Positions 43,029 to 53,444 of a DNA stretch of 64,000 bases are shown piece by piece (the stretch's first letter is position 1; each line of letters opens with the position of its first letter). A program made the translations under genes and the position numbers. Origin of the DNA: an uncultured Opitutaceae bacterium (GTDB lineage Bacteria; Verrucomicrobiota; Verrucomicrobiia; Opitutales; Opitutaceae); assembly GCA_903862935.1 (NCBI GenBank), contig CAIOZY010000053.1, positions 48,487 to 112,486 of the forward strand. The letters are read 5' to 3'. Under the pieces are notes generated by a model that was given only the letters and a program-made list of their open reading frames with translations, was not told where the DNA came from and ran no database searches.

Positions 43029-43457
43029 TCAGCGCTTGGCGCGCTTGAGGTTCATCGGCCCGAAGCTGTCGGGGAGCAGGTCGCAGAGCGGGGACTCCAG
43101 GCGCTTGTCCGAATCGCAGACACTGATCACCAGGGCGTCGGGCCCGAATTCGTTGATCACCTGCCGGCAGGCCCCGCAGGGGCTCGTGGGCTCCCGGGTC
43201 GGGGTGTAGACGGCGACCGCGCCGATCCGGCTCTCCCCGGAGGCGACCGCGGACAGGATCGCGGAGCGCTCCGCGCACATGCACAGGCCGTAGGAGGCGT
43301 TCTCCACGTTGCACCCGAAGTAGATCCTGCCCGAGCCGGCGAGGACGGCCGCTCCGACCCGGAAGCGGGAGTAGGGAGCGTAGGCCTTTGCCGCGGCCTT
43401 GCGGGCGGCGGCCTCGAGCTTGCGGCGCACCGCGGGCGGGACGGCTTTGGTCTTCAT
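43029..43457 (-). CDS. cdd: Cytidine deaminase
   Basis: A 142-residue homotetrameric-type cytidine/deoxycytidine deaminase of pyrimidine salvage. Zinc site: [19 protein letters not shown] with C58 and the catalytic glutamate, and SPCGACRQV with two further cysteines. An Arg/Lys/Ala-rich N-terminal extension (about 1-22) precedes the normal [14 protein letters not shown] start. ATG at 43457 overlaps the kbl stop (ATGA), so it is the last gene of tdh-kbl-cdd. Confidence 0.92.
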   Translation of the reverse strand: MKTKAVPPAVRRKLEAAARKAAAKAYAPYSRFRVGAAVLAGSGRIYFGCNVENASYGLCMCAERSAILSAVASGESRIGAVAVYTPTREPTSPCGACRQVINEFGPDALVISVCDSDKRLESPLCDLLPDSFGPMNLKRAKR

Positions 43458-44665
43458 AGTTTTAGGTCGTGCTTCACCGCGGCGAAGGCGTCGATGGCGA
43501 TCTGGAGCTCCTCCTTGGTGTGGGCGGCGCTCACCTGGGTGCGGATCCGGGCCGCCCCCTGGGGAACGACCGGATAGAAGAAGCCCACGACGTAGACCCC
43601 GCGCTCGAGCATCTTCGCGGCGAAGCGCTGGGCTAGCGCGGCCTCCCCCAGCATGACCGGTACGATCGGGTGCTCCCCGGGGCGCAGCGTCAGCCCCGCC
43701 TTGGTGAGGCCGGCGCGGAAAAACCGGGTGTTGTCCATCAGCTGGTCCCTGAGGGCTGTCGACCGGGAGACCAGATCCAAGACCGCGATCGACGCCCCGG
43801 CGATCATGGGTGCGAGGGTGTTCGAGAAAAGGTACGGCCGCGAACGCTGCCGCAGCAGGGCGATCATGTCCCGCCGACCGCTCAAGTACCCGCCGCTCGC
43901 TCCGCCGAGGGCCTTCCCGAGGGTGCCCGAGAGGATGTCGATCCGGCCCTGGACCCCCGCGTGCTCGGGAGTCCCCCGGCCCGTGGCTCCCATGAAGCCG
44001 ACCGCGTGGCTGTCGTCGACCATGACCATGGCGCCGTGGCGCTCGGCGATGTCGCAGATTCCCTTCAGGGGGGCGAGGAACCCGTCCATCGAGAAGACCC
44101 CGTCGGTGACGACCAGCTTGAACCGGGCGCCGGCCGCCTGGGCCTCGGCAAGCTTTGCCTCGAGGTCCGCCAGGTCGCAGTTCTTGTAGCGGTAGCGCTT
44201 GGCCTTGCACAGGCGGATCCCGTCGATGATCGAGGCGTGGTTTAGTTCGTCGCTGATCACCGCGTCCTCGGCCCCCAGCAGGGTCTCGAAGACCCCGCCG
44301 TTCGCGTCGAAGCAAGACGAGTACAGGATCGTGTCGTCGGTGCCGAGGAACTCGCTCAGGCGCTCCTCGAGCTGACGGTGGACCGACTGGGTCCCGCAGA
44401 TGAAGCGCACGGAGGCCAGGCCGTAGCCCCAGCGGTCAAGGGCGGAGCGGGCCGCGGCGACCACCTCCGGGTGGTCCGCCAGCCCCAGGTAGTTGTTCGC
44501 GCACAGGTTGATGACCGGCTGGGGCAGCGAGCCCTCGCCGGCCTGGGGGACCACGGTCACCCGGGATCCCTGCGGGGTCGCGAGGGCCCGCTCGCGCTTG
44601 AAGAGCCCGGCGGACTCGATCTGGGCAAGGGTTGTGGCGAGGTGCCGGGCGTAGTCGTCGTTCAT
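43454..44665 (-). CDS. kbl: 2-amino-3-ketobutyrate CoA ligase (glycine C-acetyltransferase)
   Basis: PLP enzyme of the alpha-oxoamine synthase family, 403 residues. It cleaves 2-amino-3-ketobutyrate with CoA to glycine and acetyl-CoA, following Tdh. Seen: [16 protein letters not shown] (about 48-63), [33 protein letters not shown] and the PLP lysine in [18 protein letters not shown] synthase relatives share the fold, but the neighbour tdh (3 bp upstream) fixes the function. Overlaps cdd. Confidence 0.95.
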   Translation of the reverse strand: MNDDYARHLATTLAQIESAGLFKRERALATPQGSRVTVVPQAGEGSLPQPVINLCANNYLGLADHPEVVAAARSALDRWGYGLASVRFICGTQSVHRQLEERLSEFLGTDDTILYSSCFDANGGVFETLLGAEDAVISDELNHASIIDGIRLCKAKRYRYKNCDLADLEAKLAEAQAAGARFKLVVTDGVFSMDGFLAPLKGICDIAERHGAMVMVDDSHAVGFMGATGRGTPEHAGVQGRIDILSGTLGKALGGASGGYLSGRRDMIALLRQRSRPYLFSNTLAPMIAGASIAVLDLVSRSTALRDQLMDNTRFFRAGLTKAGLTLRPGEHPIVPVMLGEAALAQRFAAKMLERGVYVVGFFYPVVPQGAARIRTQVSAAHTKEELQIAIDAFAAVKHDLKL

Positions 44666-44668
44666 GGG

Positions 44669-45694
44669 CTACTCCCAGCTGAGGACGATCTTGCCCGACT
44701 TGCCCGAACGCATCAGGTCGAAGCCCTGCTGGAAGTCCGTGAAGGCGAAGCGGTGGGTGATCACCGGGGTGATGTCCAGGCCGCTCTGGATGAGGGCCGT
44801 CATCTTGTACCAGGTCTCGTACATCTCTCGGCCGTAGATTCCGCGGATCGTGAGCATGTTGAATACGACCTTGTTCCAGTCGATCGAGGCCGCCCCGGGC
44901 ATGATGCCCAGCAGCGCGATCTTTCCCCCGTGGGTCATGTTGTCGATCATGTCGTTGAGGGCCGCCGGCTGCCCGGACATCTCGAGCCCGACGTCGAAGC
45001 CCTCCTTCATCCCGAGCTCCCGCTGAACGTCCGTCAGGTACTGCTTGGACACGTCGACTGCGCGGGTGGCCCCCATCCGCGCGGCGAGCGCGAGCCGGGA
45101 GGGGTTCACATCGGTGATCACGACCTTGCGCGCCCCCGCCTGCCGGGCGATCGCGACTGCCATGCAGCCGATCGGGCCGGCCCCGGTGATCAGGACGTCC
45201 TCGCCCACCAGGTCGTACTGCAGGGTCGTGTGGACAGCGTTGCCCAGGGGGTCGAAGCACGAGAGCACATCCAGCGAGATCGCCGGGTCGACGTGCACGG
45301 CGTTCGCGGCCGGAATGCACAGGAACTCCGCGAAGGCCCCGTCCCGGTTGACGCCGACCCCGCGGGTGTCCTTGCACAGGTGCCGGCGGCCCGCCAGGCA
45401 GTTGCGGCAGACCCCGCAGACGATGTGGCCCTCGCCGTCGACCAGGTCGCCCGGCTTGAAGCCCTGGACGTTCGCGCCGACGGAGGCGACGACCCCGACA
45501 AACTCGTGGCCGATCACCATCGGGGGCTTGATCGTCTTCGAGGCCCAGGCGTCCCAGTTGTAGATGTGGACGTCGGTCCCGCAGATCGAGGTCTTCTTCA
45601 CCCGGATCAGCACATCGTTGATGCCGGGCTCGGGGACGGGCACCTCCACAAGTTCGAGGCCGGGGCCAGCCTTCATCTTGGCTATCGCACGCAT
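44669..45694 (-). CDS. tdh: L-threonine 3-dehydrogenase
   Basis: Zinc-dependent medium-chain dehydrogenase of 341 residues oxidising threonine to 2-amino-3-ketobutyrate. Catalytic zinc site [12 protein letters not shown] (C38-type cysteine), VIGHEFVG, structural zinc cluster [15 protein letters not shown] and NAD site [15 protein letters not shown] near 169. I use the ATG at 45694 ([11 protein letters not shown]), matching known Tdh starts; in-frame ATGs at 45706 and 45748 are alternatives. Three bases before kbl, so together they form the threonine-to-glycine route. Confidence 0.93.
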   Translation of the reverse strand: MRAIAKMKAGPGLELVEVPVPEPGINDVLIRVKKTSICGTDVHIYNWDAWASKTIKPPMVIGHEFVGVVASVGANVQGFKPGDLVDGEGHIVCGVCRNCLAGRRHLCKDTRGVGVNRDGAFAEFLCIPAANAVHVDPAISLDVLSCFDPLGNAVHTTLQYDLVGEDVLITGAGPIGCMAVAIARQAGARKVVITDVNPSRLALAARMGATRAVDVSKQYLTDVQRELGMKEGFDVGLEMSGQPAALNDMIDNMTHGGKIALLGIMPGAASIDWNKVVFNMLTIRGIYGREMYETWYKMTALIQSGLDITPVITHRFAFTDFQQGFDLMRSGKSGKIVLSWE

Positions 45695-45793
45695 CGTTCG
45701 GGCCATGGTGTCCCAGATTCTGTGCGCTGCATAGGGATTTACAAGCACCGGCTGGTCGGTTGATCATGGGGCCGGTCCCCAATTGCCCCGACG

Positions 45794-47062
45794 ATGACCA
45801 ACAAGTTCTACCGCACCTTCGACAGCGAAACCTACGGGGGCGCCCGGAAGGTCGACTACCGCAACGCCTTTCAGATCGACCGCGACCGGATCATCCACGC
45901 GCACGCCTTCCGCAAGCTCCAGTCGAAGACCCAGGTTTTTCTCTCCGGGGAGTACGACTTCTACCGCACCCGGCTGACCCACTCGATGGAGGTCGCCCAG
46001 ATCGGGCGCTCGATCTGCCACTACCTGCGGACCCGGGGGGCCCCCCTCCGGGAGGATTTCTACATCGACGACGACCTGGTCGAGGGAAGCTGCCTTGCCC
46101 ACGACCTGGGGCACCCGCCCTTCGGCCACTCCGGGGAGCGGACGCTGCAGGAGCTGATGCGGCCCTGGGGGGGCTTCGAGGGGAACGCCCAGACCCTGCA
46201 CCTGCTCACCGGCACCATGTACCAGGACGAGGCGGGGGTGCGGGGGATGCAGCCCACCCGCGCGCTCCTGGACGGGGTCCTCAAGTACAAGAAACTGATC
46301 GGGGAGTTCTCCTCCCCGCCCCACAACCACTTCCTCTACGACTCCCAGGGGGCCGAGCGGGGGTTTGTCTTCGGGGAGCGCGAGATCCCCGGGGAACTCC
46401 TCGAGGGCGACCGGCTGAATACCTTCAAAAGCGTCGAGTGCCAGATCATGGACTGGGCCGACGACATCGCGTACTCGCTGCACGACATCGTGGACGGGGT
46501 GAAGGCGGGCTTCCTGACGATCGAGAGGATCGAGGCCTGGGCGGCCGGGGAGCCGTCGGACGCGGAGCGCAAGCGCTGGGTCTCGGACCTTTTCGCCGGG
46601 ATCCGCGGCGACCGGCTGGAAAAGATCGTCTCCCAGAAGATCGGGGAATTCATCCGGGCCTGCCGGCTGCGCGAGCGCTCGAACTTCATGTCGGCCGTCA
46701 CGAACCGGTACCGCTTCGAGATGACGGTCGCCCCGGCCGCGGAGAGGGAGGCCCTCTTCTACAAGAAGATGGCAAACGACATCATCTTCGAAAGCCCGCA
46801 GCTGCAGCAGATCGAGCACAAGGCCCGCAAGGTACTCTTCGACCTGTGGCACTCCTGCTGGTCGAACTACGTCGAGCCGGGCCCCCGGGTGATCCGGATC
46901 CTCCCGCCCCGGGTCGGGTCGCTGGTCGACGCCGCCCCGACGCGCCGCGACAAGGCCCGCAGGATCTGCGACTGGCTGGCCGGTCTGACCGACGGGATGA
47001 TCGTCCGGACGTACCGGCGGCTCTTCGACCCGGAGTTCGGCTCGTTCCGCGACCTATCCTGA
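45794..47062 (+). CDS. dgt: Deoxyguanosinetriphosphate triphosphohydrolase-like protein
   Basis: HD-superfamily dNTP triphosphohydrolase of 422 residues that degrades deoxynucleoside triphosphates to nucleoside and triphosphate. Metal site: RLTHSMEV (His), SCLAHDLGHPPFGHSGE (HD pair near 105-106) and MDWADDIAYSLHDI near 222 with the last aspartate. FRKLQSKTQVF near 39-49 is typical of this group. True substrate preference varies in the family. Overlaps the convergent HD gene by 9 bp. Confidence 0.92.
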   Translation: MTNKFYRTFDSETYGGARKVDYRNAFQIDRDRIIHAHAFRKLQSKTQVFLSGEYDFYRTRLTHSMEVAQIGRSICHYLRTRGAPLREDFYIDDDLVEGSCLAHDLGHPPFGHSGERTLQELMRPWGGFEGNAQTLHLLTGTMYQDEAGVRGMQPTRALLDGVLKYKKLIGEFSSPPHNHFLYDSQGAERGFVFGEREIPGELLEGDRLNTFKSVECQIMDWADDIAYSLHDIVDGVKAGFLTIERIEAWAAGEPSDAERKRWVSDLFAGIRGDRLEKIVSQKIGEFIRACRLRERSNFMSAVTNRYRFEMTVAPAAEREALFYKKMANDIIFESPQLQQIEHKARKVLFDLWHSCWSNYVEPGPRVIRILPPRVGSLVDAAPTRRDKARRICDWLAGLTDGMIVRTYRRLFDPEFGSFRDLS

Positions 47063-47677
47063 GGCCGGCCCTCCGGCCTTGGGCGCAGGCTCGAGCTGGC
47101 CCGAGTCGACCGCCTGCTGGACCATCCTCTGGGCGTACTCCCACAGGGGGGCGCACCCGTCGGCGATCACGGAATTTCGCGCGAGCACCCGGTCGTGGGT
47201 GATCCCGTGCCGCTTCCAGGCAGCCCCTGCGGTGCTGCAGTTGAGCAGCATCGGCTGGAACCGGTCGACCGCGGTCGCAAACCGGGACTCCGGCGTCTTC
47301 TTATCCTCAAACTCGTCCCAGAGGGCCCGGAAGGCCTTGCCCTGGTCCCCCGGCAGAACCCCGAAGATCCGATCGGCCGCGATCGCCTCGCGATCGTGCT
47401 GCCCGGCCATCCCGGCCGTGTCGTAGGCGAAGGTGTCCCCGGCATCGATCTCCACCAGATCGTGGATGATGAGCATCTTGAGGACCCGCAGCAGGTCCAG
47501 GTCCTTTGCGTTGGCCGACTCGGCCAGGACGATCGCCGTCAGGCACAGGTGCCAGGAGTGTTCGGCGTCGTTCTCGGCCCGGCCGCTGCGGATACAGACT
47601 GTCTGGCGGAAAATTTCCTTGAGGGCGTCGACTTCCTTGATGAACCGGATCTGGCTTTCAAGTCGCTCGGATATCAT
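47054..47677 (-). CDS. HD-domain 5'-nucleotidase-like protein (YfbR/HDDC2)
   Basis: A 207-residue HD hydrolase of the HDDC2/YfbR group, related to enzymes removing phosphate from deoxynucleoside monophosphates. Seen: NDAEHSWHLCLTAIVLAE (about 36-53), MLIIHDLVEIDAGDTFAYD (about 68-86, with the HD pair), and a late aspartate in ATAVDRFQPML. The C-terminal part after about 145 is family-typical. It lies between dgt and opgC and overlaps the latter by 20 bp, so it is probably the downstream gene of an opgC operon. Confidence 0.85.
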   Translation of the reverse strand: MISERLESQIRFIKEVDALKEIFRQTVCIRSGRAENDAEHSWHLCLTAIVLAESANAKDLDLLRVLKMLIIHDLVEIDAGDTFAYDTAGMAGQHDREAIAADRIFGVLPGDQGKAFRALWDEFEDKKTPESRFATAVDRFQPMLLNCSTAGAAWKRHGITHDRVLARNSVIADGCAPLWEYAQRMVQQAVDSGQLEPAPKAGGPASG

Positions 47678-48806
47678 GCGCCGAGGCTAGGGACAGCGGG
47701 AAGGCTTGGCCAGCGCGGACCGGCGCAAACTGCGGGCGCTCCGCGGCCCGGGCCGTGGCTTCGCGCACGGCGGCGATCGCAAAGAGGATGCCGATCGAGG
47801 CTGCGGTCGCGGCCCAGTTGCCCAGGCCCGGGCGGAACAGGGCCGGGAACTCAAGAAGGGCCATGACCAGCAGCGTCTGGCCGGTGACGACCGCCAGCGA
47901 CTGGCGCCCGAGCAGGGCCAGGGGCCTCCAGGACAGGAGGCTCGGGAAGCGCCCGCCCACCACGGCGACCAGATAGGCGACGCAGGCAAAGTCCGCCAGG
48001 CGCAGCCCGCCCAGGGCGGGCTTGTTGAGCATGATCCCGAAAAACGGCGTCGACCAGCCGGCCGGGCGCCAGCCCAAGTGGGCGGCCCCAAAGCCGGCCG
48101 CGGCCACTGCCAGAGCGGGGACGGCAACCCAGGGGTTGAACGGCGTCTGCGGGGCGCGACTTCCCGCGCGGGCGTTGCCGACCACGGCTCCCGATACGAA
48201 CAGGAACTGCCAGGCGAAGAGGTTAAAGCTCCCCACATTGATCGGGGGCAGGACCGCCCCGTTGAAGCTTGGGAAGAACTGGACTGCCAGCCACAGGCTG
48301 AAGCTGCCCGCAAGGACGGCCCAGCGCCAGCCGGCCTCGAGCGCGCGCAGCACAAGCGGCAGCGCGAGGACGAAGGCGCAGTACATCGGCAGGAAGTCCA
48401 GGAGCCCCGGCTGATAGAGCATCGCCGAGCCCAGGAGGGCCGCCTGCACCGGGTGGGTGTAGAAGAGCTTCGGCGAGGTGTACGAGCAGAAGCCCAGCAG
48501 CTGGGAACTGGCCTGGACAAGGATCAGGCAGCCCAGGAACGCGCCGATATGCCAGCCGTAGATCGTCTGCGCCCGGCCCCGGCACGCCTCGTGAAGAGCC
48601 TCCGGGCCGCCGGACCTGAGCTTTCGGGTGTAGACCCAGCCGCAGAGAAGCCCGGAGATAAAGACGAAGCCCTCGGCCCCGGAGAAGACCCCGAGCGGCT
48701 GGTCGGTGACGATCCGCAGCGCGCTTGGAAGATGGTTGACCATCATGCACACGAGCAGGAGTCCCCGGAGGGAGTCGAAGCGGATATCTCGGGACTGTTG
48801 AGCCAT
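47658..48806 (-). CDS. OpgC-domain membrane protein
   Basis: A 382-residue polytopic protein with about ten helices and the OpgC (PF10129) pattern: RDIRFDSLRGLLLVCMMVNH (about 6-25) and GAEGFVFISGLLCGWVY (about 43-59). OpgC adds succinyl groups to periplasmic glucans in Proteobacteria; the wider family contains membrane acyltransferases of unknown acceptor. No opgG or opgH is adjacent. Its 3' end overlaps the HD hydrolase by 20 bp. Function beyond membrane acyltransfer is not claimed. Confidence 0.8.
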   Translation of the reverse strand: MAQQSRDIRFDSLRGLLLVCMMVNHLPSALRIVTDQPLGVFSGAEGFVFISGLLCGWVYTRKLRSGGPEALHEACRGRAQTIYGWHIGAFLGCLILVQASSQLLGFCSYTSPKLFYTHPVQAALLGSAMLYQPGLLDFLPMYCAFVLALPLVLRALEAGWRWAVLAGSFSLWLAVQFFPSFNGAVLPPINVGSFNLFAWQFLFVSGAVVGNARAGSRAPQTPFNPWVAVPALAVAAAGFGAAHLGWRPAGWSTPFFGIMLNKPALGGLRLADFACVAYLVAVVGGRFPSLLSWRPLALLGRQSLAVVTGQTLLVMALLEFPALFRPGLGNWAATAASIGILFAIAAVREATARAAERPQFAPVRAGQAFPLSLASAHDIRAT

Positions 48807-48975
48807 TCGGTTAAGGAAGATGAAGCAGGGCGCATGCCGGCCCGAGCCAGGGGTTTCCCCCCTTTCCGGAACCGGCTCGGTCGCCCGCCTGATGCCGTGC
48901 GGTTAGACGGCGGAGCCGCAGGAAGGTTTCCTAAATCTGCGCAATTGCCAGCTTTTTTAATGCCGGCCCCCGGGC

Positions 48976-50094
48976 CTACCCGCTGGTGTCGGCGGGAACG
49001 GCGTCGACCAACTCCCCCTCGACGAGGGCGTCGCTGGGGTTGTCCACGATCGGGGAGCCCTCGGCGAGGCCGTCGAGCACCTCGACCCGGGTCCCGTAGT
49101 CGCGTCCGAGCCTGACTTTTTGCATATGGACGCGCTTCTGGGCAGTGACGACGGCAACAAAGGGGCCGCCGGAGCGCAGGATCGCGTCGTTGGACGGGAT
49201 TAGAAGCGGCGGGTTCGAGGGCGTGAGGTGGAGCCTCAGTTCGCAGAACATGCCCGCGAGGAGCCGACCGTCGGGATTGGGGACTTCGATCTCGACCTGA
49301 AGGGAGCGCGAGGCCGCGTCGAGGGCGCCGGCGAAGCGGGCGACCGCGCCCGTGAAGTGCTCCTTGGGATATTCTGCGACTTCCAGATCCACCGGCAGGC
49401 CGACCCGGATGTCCGGCACGTACGTTTGCGGCACGGTGAGGTTGGCGCGCAGCACCTGGCTCTGTTCGAGCCGGAACATCTCGGGGCCGGAGCCGGCGGT
49501 GATGAGCGTTCCGACGTCGACTCCGCGGGCGGCGATTACTCCGTCAAAGGGCGCCGTCACCGTCTCGAAACCCTTCAGCTGCTCGAAGCGCTCGACGTCG
49601 GCCTTCGCGGCGTCGACGTCGGCCTGGCGGACCGCCAGGTCGGCCGCCTTCTGGTCGAGATCCTGCTGGGAGACCGCGTTCTCTTTCCCCAGGAACTTCC
49701 AGCGCTCCGCGGTAACCCGGGCCAGTTCCAGGTTCGCTCGGGCCTGCTCCAAAACGGCCCGGGCCTGGTTCAACTGCTGGTCCACCTCGGGCGAGTCGAT
49801 GATCGCGAGAGCCTGTCCGGCCTTCACTCGGTCGCCGATGTCGACCAGGCACTTGGCGAGATAGCCGCTGGTGCGGGCGTGGATCGAGGCGTCGACATAG
49901 GCCCGCAGGGAGCCGGGAAGCCACAGGTCGCTCGAGGCCTTGGCCCGGCGGGCGACCGAGACGGCGACCGTGGGGACCTGCGCCTGGCGGGCGGCCAGGT
50001 CGCTGCCGGCCTGGAGGCGCGGGCGCACCCCCAGCAGGTAGACGGCCGCCGCGAGGACGGCGGCAAGGACGATCACAAAGGTCCGGAATTTCAT
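48976..50094 (-). CDS. RND efflux periplasmic adaptor
   Basis: Membrane-fusion protein of 372 residues: signal-anchor helix (about 5-22), biotinyl-lipoyl halves (SGYLAKCLVDIGDRVKAGQALAIID, about 74-98), a helical hairpin (about 103-165), beta-barrel and membrane-proximal domains. It bridges the RND permease to an outer-membrane channel. Encoded downstream of the permease with a 4-bp overlap, the reverse of the common adaptor-first order. No outer-membrane factor or repressor gene is adjacent. Confidence 0.88.
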   Translation of the reverse strand: MKFRTFVIVLAAVLAAAVYLLGVRPRLQAGSDLAARQAQVPTVAVSVARRAKASSDLWLPGSLRAYVDASIHARTSGYLAKCLVDIGDRVKAGQALAIIDSPEVDQQLNQARAVLEQARANLELARVTAERWKFLGKENAVSQQDLDQKAADLAVRQADVDAAKADVERFEQLKGFETVTAPFDGVIAARGVDVGTLITAGSGPEMFRLEQSQVLRANLTVPQTYVPDIRVGLPVDLEVAEYPKEHFTGAVARFAGALDAASRSLQVEIEVPNPDGRLLAGMFCELRLHLTPSNPPLLIPSNDAILRSGGPFVAVVTAQKRVHMQKVRLGRDYGTRVEVLDGLAEGSPIVDNPSDALVEGELVDAVPADTSG

Positions 50095-53000
50095 GAGGGT
50101 GAGGATTGCGGTGTGTCGCGGCGCATCTCGTCGTCGAGGAGCTCCTCGGGGCGGTGGCCGGCTCGCTTGCGCAGGGTCTCGTAGACGACCGGCACCACGA
50201 ACAGGGTCGAGATCGTGGCGAGGATCAGCCCGCCGATGACGGCGCGCCCGAGCGGAGCGTTCTGCTCGCCGCCCTCGCCCATGCCGAGCGACATCGGGAG
50301 CATCCCGATGATCATCGCCAGGGCGGTCATGAGGACCGGGCGCAGGCGGGTGTACCCGGCGGCGATCGCCGCCGTCCGCGCGTCCTTGCCCTCACGGCGC
50401 TGGTCATTGGCGAAGGTGACAACCAGAACGGAGTTGGCCGTGGCGACCCCGACGCACATGATCGAACCCATCAGCGAGGGGACGCTCAGGGTGGTCCCCG
50501 TTAGGTACAGGATCCACACGATCCCGCTCAAGGCCCCCGGAAGGGCCATGATGATGATGAACGGGTCGAGCCAGGACTGGAAATTGATCACCATCAGCAG
50601 GTACACCAAGATGATCGCGAAGGCGACCCCGACCCCCAGCCCCATGAAGGAGGCGTCCATGCTCTGCACCTGGCCCCGGAGGCTGATGAAGCTGCCTCGC
50701 GGGAGCTTCTTCTCGAACTCAGGCAGCAGGGAGCGGACCGCGCTGGCGACCGAGCCCAGGTCCGCGCCGTCGACGTTGGCGTAGACGTCAAAGACCGGCT
50801 GGGCGTCGTAGTCGGACTCGACGGCGGGCGAGGTGATGCGCTCGACCGTGGCGACGTCGCCCAGGATCTGGGGCAGGCCCTCGGGGCTTGCGCCGACCGG
50901 GGTCGAAAGTAGCGCCGGCAGGGAGGAGAGCCGGAACTGGGGGGTCTGGGCGACGATCGAGTACTGGACCCCGGTCTCCGGGCTGATCCAGAAATTGGGG
51001 GCAGTCTGCCCGGAGCCGGACAAGGACAAAAGGAGGTTACTGGCGACCCTGCTTTGCGTGAGCCCCAGCTCCTGGGCCCGGGTCCGGTCGACCGTGATCC
51101 GGAAGTAGGGGGCGTTGACGATCTGGTGGACGTGGACGTCGACCGCGCCTGGGATCTCGGCGACCCGGGCCGACAGAGCCTCGGCGATCTTGTAGTTTTC
51201 GGCCCGGTTGCGCCCGGTGACCTGGATGTCGATCGGGGCCGGGAGGCCGAAATTGAGGATCTGGCCGACGATGTCGGAACTTTGGGTGAAGAACTGGCAC
51301 TCGGGGAAGTCCCGGTTGAGCTTGGCCCGGATTTTTCGCACGTAGGCCCAGGTCGAGCCGTGCTTCTCGGGGTTGAGCGACACGATGATGTCGCCGTCCT
51401 CGGTTCCGATGGTCGAAAGGTCGCTGTTGGCCAGGTTCAGGCCGCTGTTCGGGAGCCCGATGTTGTCGAGGATCGTCTCCAGCTCCGCCGCCGGGATCAC
51501 GGTGCGGATGTCGTTTTCAACCTTGGTGAAGATCCGCTCGGTCTCCTCAATCCGGGTGCCGGCAGGCCCGCGGACATGGAGCCGGAACGAGCCCGCGTCG
51601 ACCCGGGGGAAGAAATCCCGGCCCAGGAAGGGCACGAGGCAGACCGTGGCCAGGGCGACCGCGCCCATCCCGGCGGCCACGACGCGGCGGTGGTCCAGGC
51701 ACCACGTGAGCCATCCGCGGTAGGCCTCCCTCAGGCGCTCGAACTGCCCGTTGAACCTGACGTGGATGCGGTGGACCAGGTTGCCGCGGCCCTCGCCGTG
51801 GCCGGGCGGCTGGCGGCCGAGCAGGTCGTGCACAAAGGTCGGCGCCACGGTCCGCGACAGGAAATAGGAGGCGAGCATCGCGAAGATGACGGCAAGGGCG
51901 AGCGGGCTGAACAGGAACTTCGTCACCCCCGTCAGAAAGAAGATCGGCACAAAGACAATGCAGATGCACAGGGTCGACACGAACGCCGGCACGGCGATCT
52001 GCTGGGCCCCGTCGAGGATCCCGACTAGCAGCGGTTTGCCCATCGCCAGGTTGCGCTCGATGTTTTCGATCGTCACCGTGGCGTCGTCGACGAGCATCCC
52101 GACCGCGAGGGCGAGCCCGCCCAGGGTCATGGCGTTCAAGGTCTGCCCGGTTGCCGCAAGGCAGATGATCGAGCAGAAGATCGACAGCGGGATCGACAGG
52201 GCGACCACCAGCGTGTTTCGCCAGTTGCCCAAAAACAGCAGAATCATCAGCGCCGTCAGCAGAGCCGCCAGGATCGCCTCGCGGACGACGCCGTTTAGGG
52301 CCGCCCGGACGAAGATCGATTGGTCCAACTGGGGGACGAAGTTGATCTCGGGCGGCATGGTCGCCCGGACCCGCGGGAGGGTCTCCTTGAGCCTGCGGAT
52401 GATGTCGAGGGTGGAGGCGCTCCCGTTTTTGAGGACGCTTAAGAGCACCCCCCGGTGGCCGTTCTGGCGGACGATGTTTGTCTGCGGCGGGAAGCCGTCC
52501 CGGACCTGGGCCACATCGCGGATGTAGATCATCGACCCGTGCACCACCTTGATCGGAAGGTTGCCCAGCTCGGAGACCAGCTCCGGGCTGTTGTTCAGCT
52601 GGACCCCGTACTCGCGGTCGCCGATCTTCACGGTTCCCGACGGGAGGATCAGGTTCTGGGCGTTCACGGCCGCGCTCACGTCGGCGGGGGTGAGGCCGTT
52701 GGCCTGGAGGGCCTCCGGGTTCATGTCCACGACGATCTGGCGCATCTTCCCGCCGAAGGGGTAGGGCATCGAGGCGCCCTCGACGGTGACCAGCTGGATC
52801 CGGGCGAAGTTGACGGTGTAGTCGAAGATCGCCTGCTCGGGCAGTGTCTTGCTGCTGATCCCCAGCTGCATGATCGGCACGTTGGCCGCGCTGTAGCGGA
52901 TGATCAAAGGCGGGGTCGTTCCTGGGGGCATCTGCCGGATCATCGGCTGACAGATCGCGGTCACCTGGGCGACCGCGGCGTCGATGTTCGTCCCGGGGTA

Positions 53001-53288
53001 GAAGAAGACCTTGATGACCCCGACACCCAGCAGCGACTGCGACTCGGTGTGCTCGATGTCGTTGACGGTCGTCGTCAGGCTCCGTTCGGACAGCAGCACC
53101 ATGCGCTTGTTCATCTCGTCGGGGGTCAGGCCCGAGTACTGCCAGATGACGCTCACCACCGGGATGTCGATCGGCGGGAAGATGTCCTTGGCCATCCGCA
53201 GCGCCGATACAACCCCCAGGATGACGATCAGGATCGCCACGACCGTGAAGGTGTACGGTCTGCGTAAGGCTAGTCGGACGATCCACAT
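50091..53288 (-). CDS. RND-family efflux permease
   Basis: Proton-driven inner-membrane exporter of 1065 residues with the AcrB-like duplicated layout: helix 1 (about 12-30), large periplasmic loop, helices 2-6 (about 335-475), a cytoplasmic linker, helix 7, second loop, and helices 8-12 (about 870-1035). The helix-4 proton relay is present in GMLVDDATVTIENIER (paired aspartates near 406-407). FFPRVDAGSFRLHVRGPAGTR-type and NIGLPNSG segments mark the hydrophobic/amphiphilic efflux group. Substrates unknown. Overlaps its adaptor gene by four bases. Confidence 0.92.
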   Translation of the reverse strand: MWIVRLALRRPYTFTVVAILIVILGVVSALRMAKDIFPPIDIPVVSVIWQYSGLTPDEMNKRMVLLSERSLTTTVNDIEHTESQSLLGVGVIKVFFYPGTNIDAAVAQVTAICQPMIRQMPPGTTPPLIIRYSAANVPIMQLGISSKTLPEQAIFDYTVNFARIQLVTVEGASMPYPFGGKMRQIVVDMNPEALQANGLTPADVSAAVNAQNLILPSGTVKIGDREYGVQLNNSPELVSELGNLPIKVVHGSMIYIRDVAQVRDGFPPQTNIVRQNGHRGVLLSVLKNGSASTLDIIRRLKETLPRVRATMPPEINFVPQLDQSIFVRAALNGVVREAILAALLTALMILLFLGNWRNTLVVALSIPLSIFCSIICLAATGQTLNAMTLGGLALAVGMLVDDATVTIENIERNLAMGKPLLVGILDGAQQIAVPAFVSTLCICIVFVPIFFLTGVTKFLFSPLALAVIFAMLASYFLSRTVAPTFVHDLLGRQPPGHGEGRGNLVHRIHVRFNGQFERLREAYRGWLTWCLDHRRVVAAGMGAVALATVCLVPFLGRDFFPRVDAGSFRLHVRGPAGTRIEETERIFTKVENDIRTVIPAAELETILDNIGLPNSGLNLANSDLSTIGTEDGDIIVSLNPEKHGSTWAYVRKIRAKLNRDFPECQFFTQSSDIVGQILNFGLPAPIDIQVTGRNRAENYKIAEALSARVAEIPGAVDVHVHQIVNAPYFRITVDRTRAQELGLTQSRVASNLLLSLSGSGQTAPNFWISPETGVQYSIVAQTPQFRLSSLPALLSTPVGASPEGLPQILGDVATVERITSPAVESDYDAQPVFDVYANVDGADLGSVASAVRSLLPEFEKKLPRGSFISLRGQVQSMDASFMGLGVGVAFAIILVYLLMVINFQSWLDPFIIIMALPGALSGIVWILYLTGTTLSVPSLMGSIMCVGVATANSVLVVTFANDQRREGKDARTAAIAAGYTRLRPVLMTALAMIIGMLPMSLGMGEGGEQNAPLGRAVIGGLILATISTLFVVPVVYETLRKRAGHRPEELLDDEMRRDTPQSSPS

Positions 53289-53444
53289 AAGGTGTCGATG
53301 GTGCGAAAGGAAGGATCAGGCTAGGACAATCCGGTCCCAAGTTCCAACATCCGTTTTTTGGGGCCGGCGCCGGGGTGGTTTTCCGCGCTTCTTTTCCTTG
53401 CTAGCCCGGCCCGGCGACTCTTCACTCGCTCGCATTTTGCCCTC

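Noticed and set aside
48937..48958. Hairpin plus T-run resembling an intrinsic terminator on the plus strand
   Set aside because: Both neighbouring genes are on the minus strand, so there is no plus-strand transcript for it to end.
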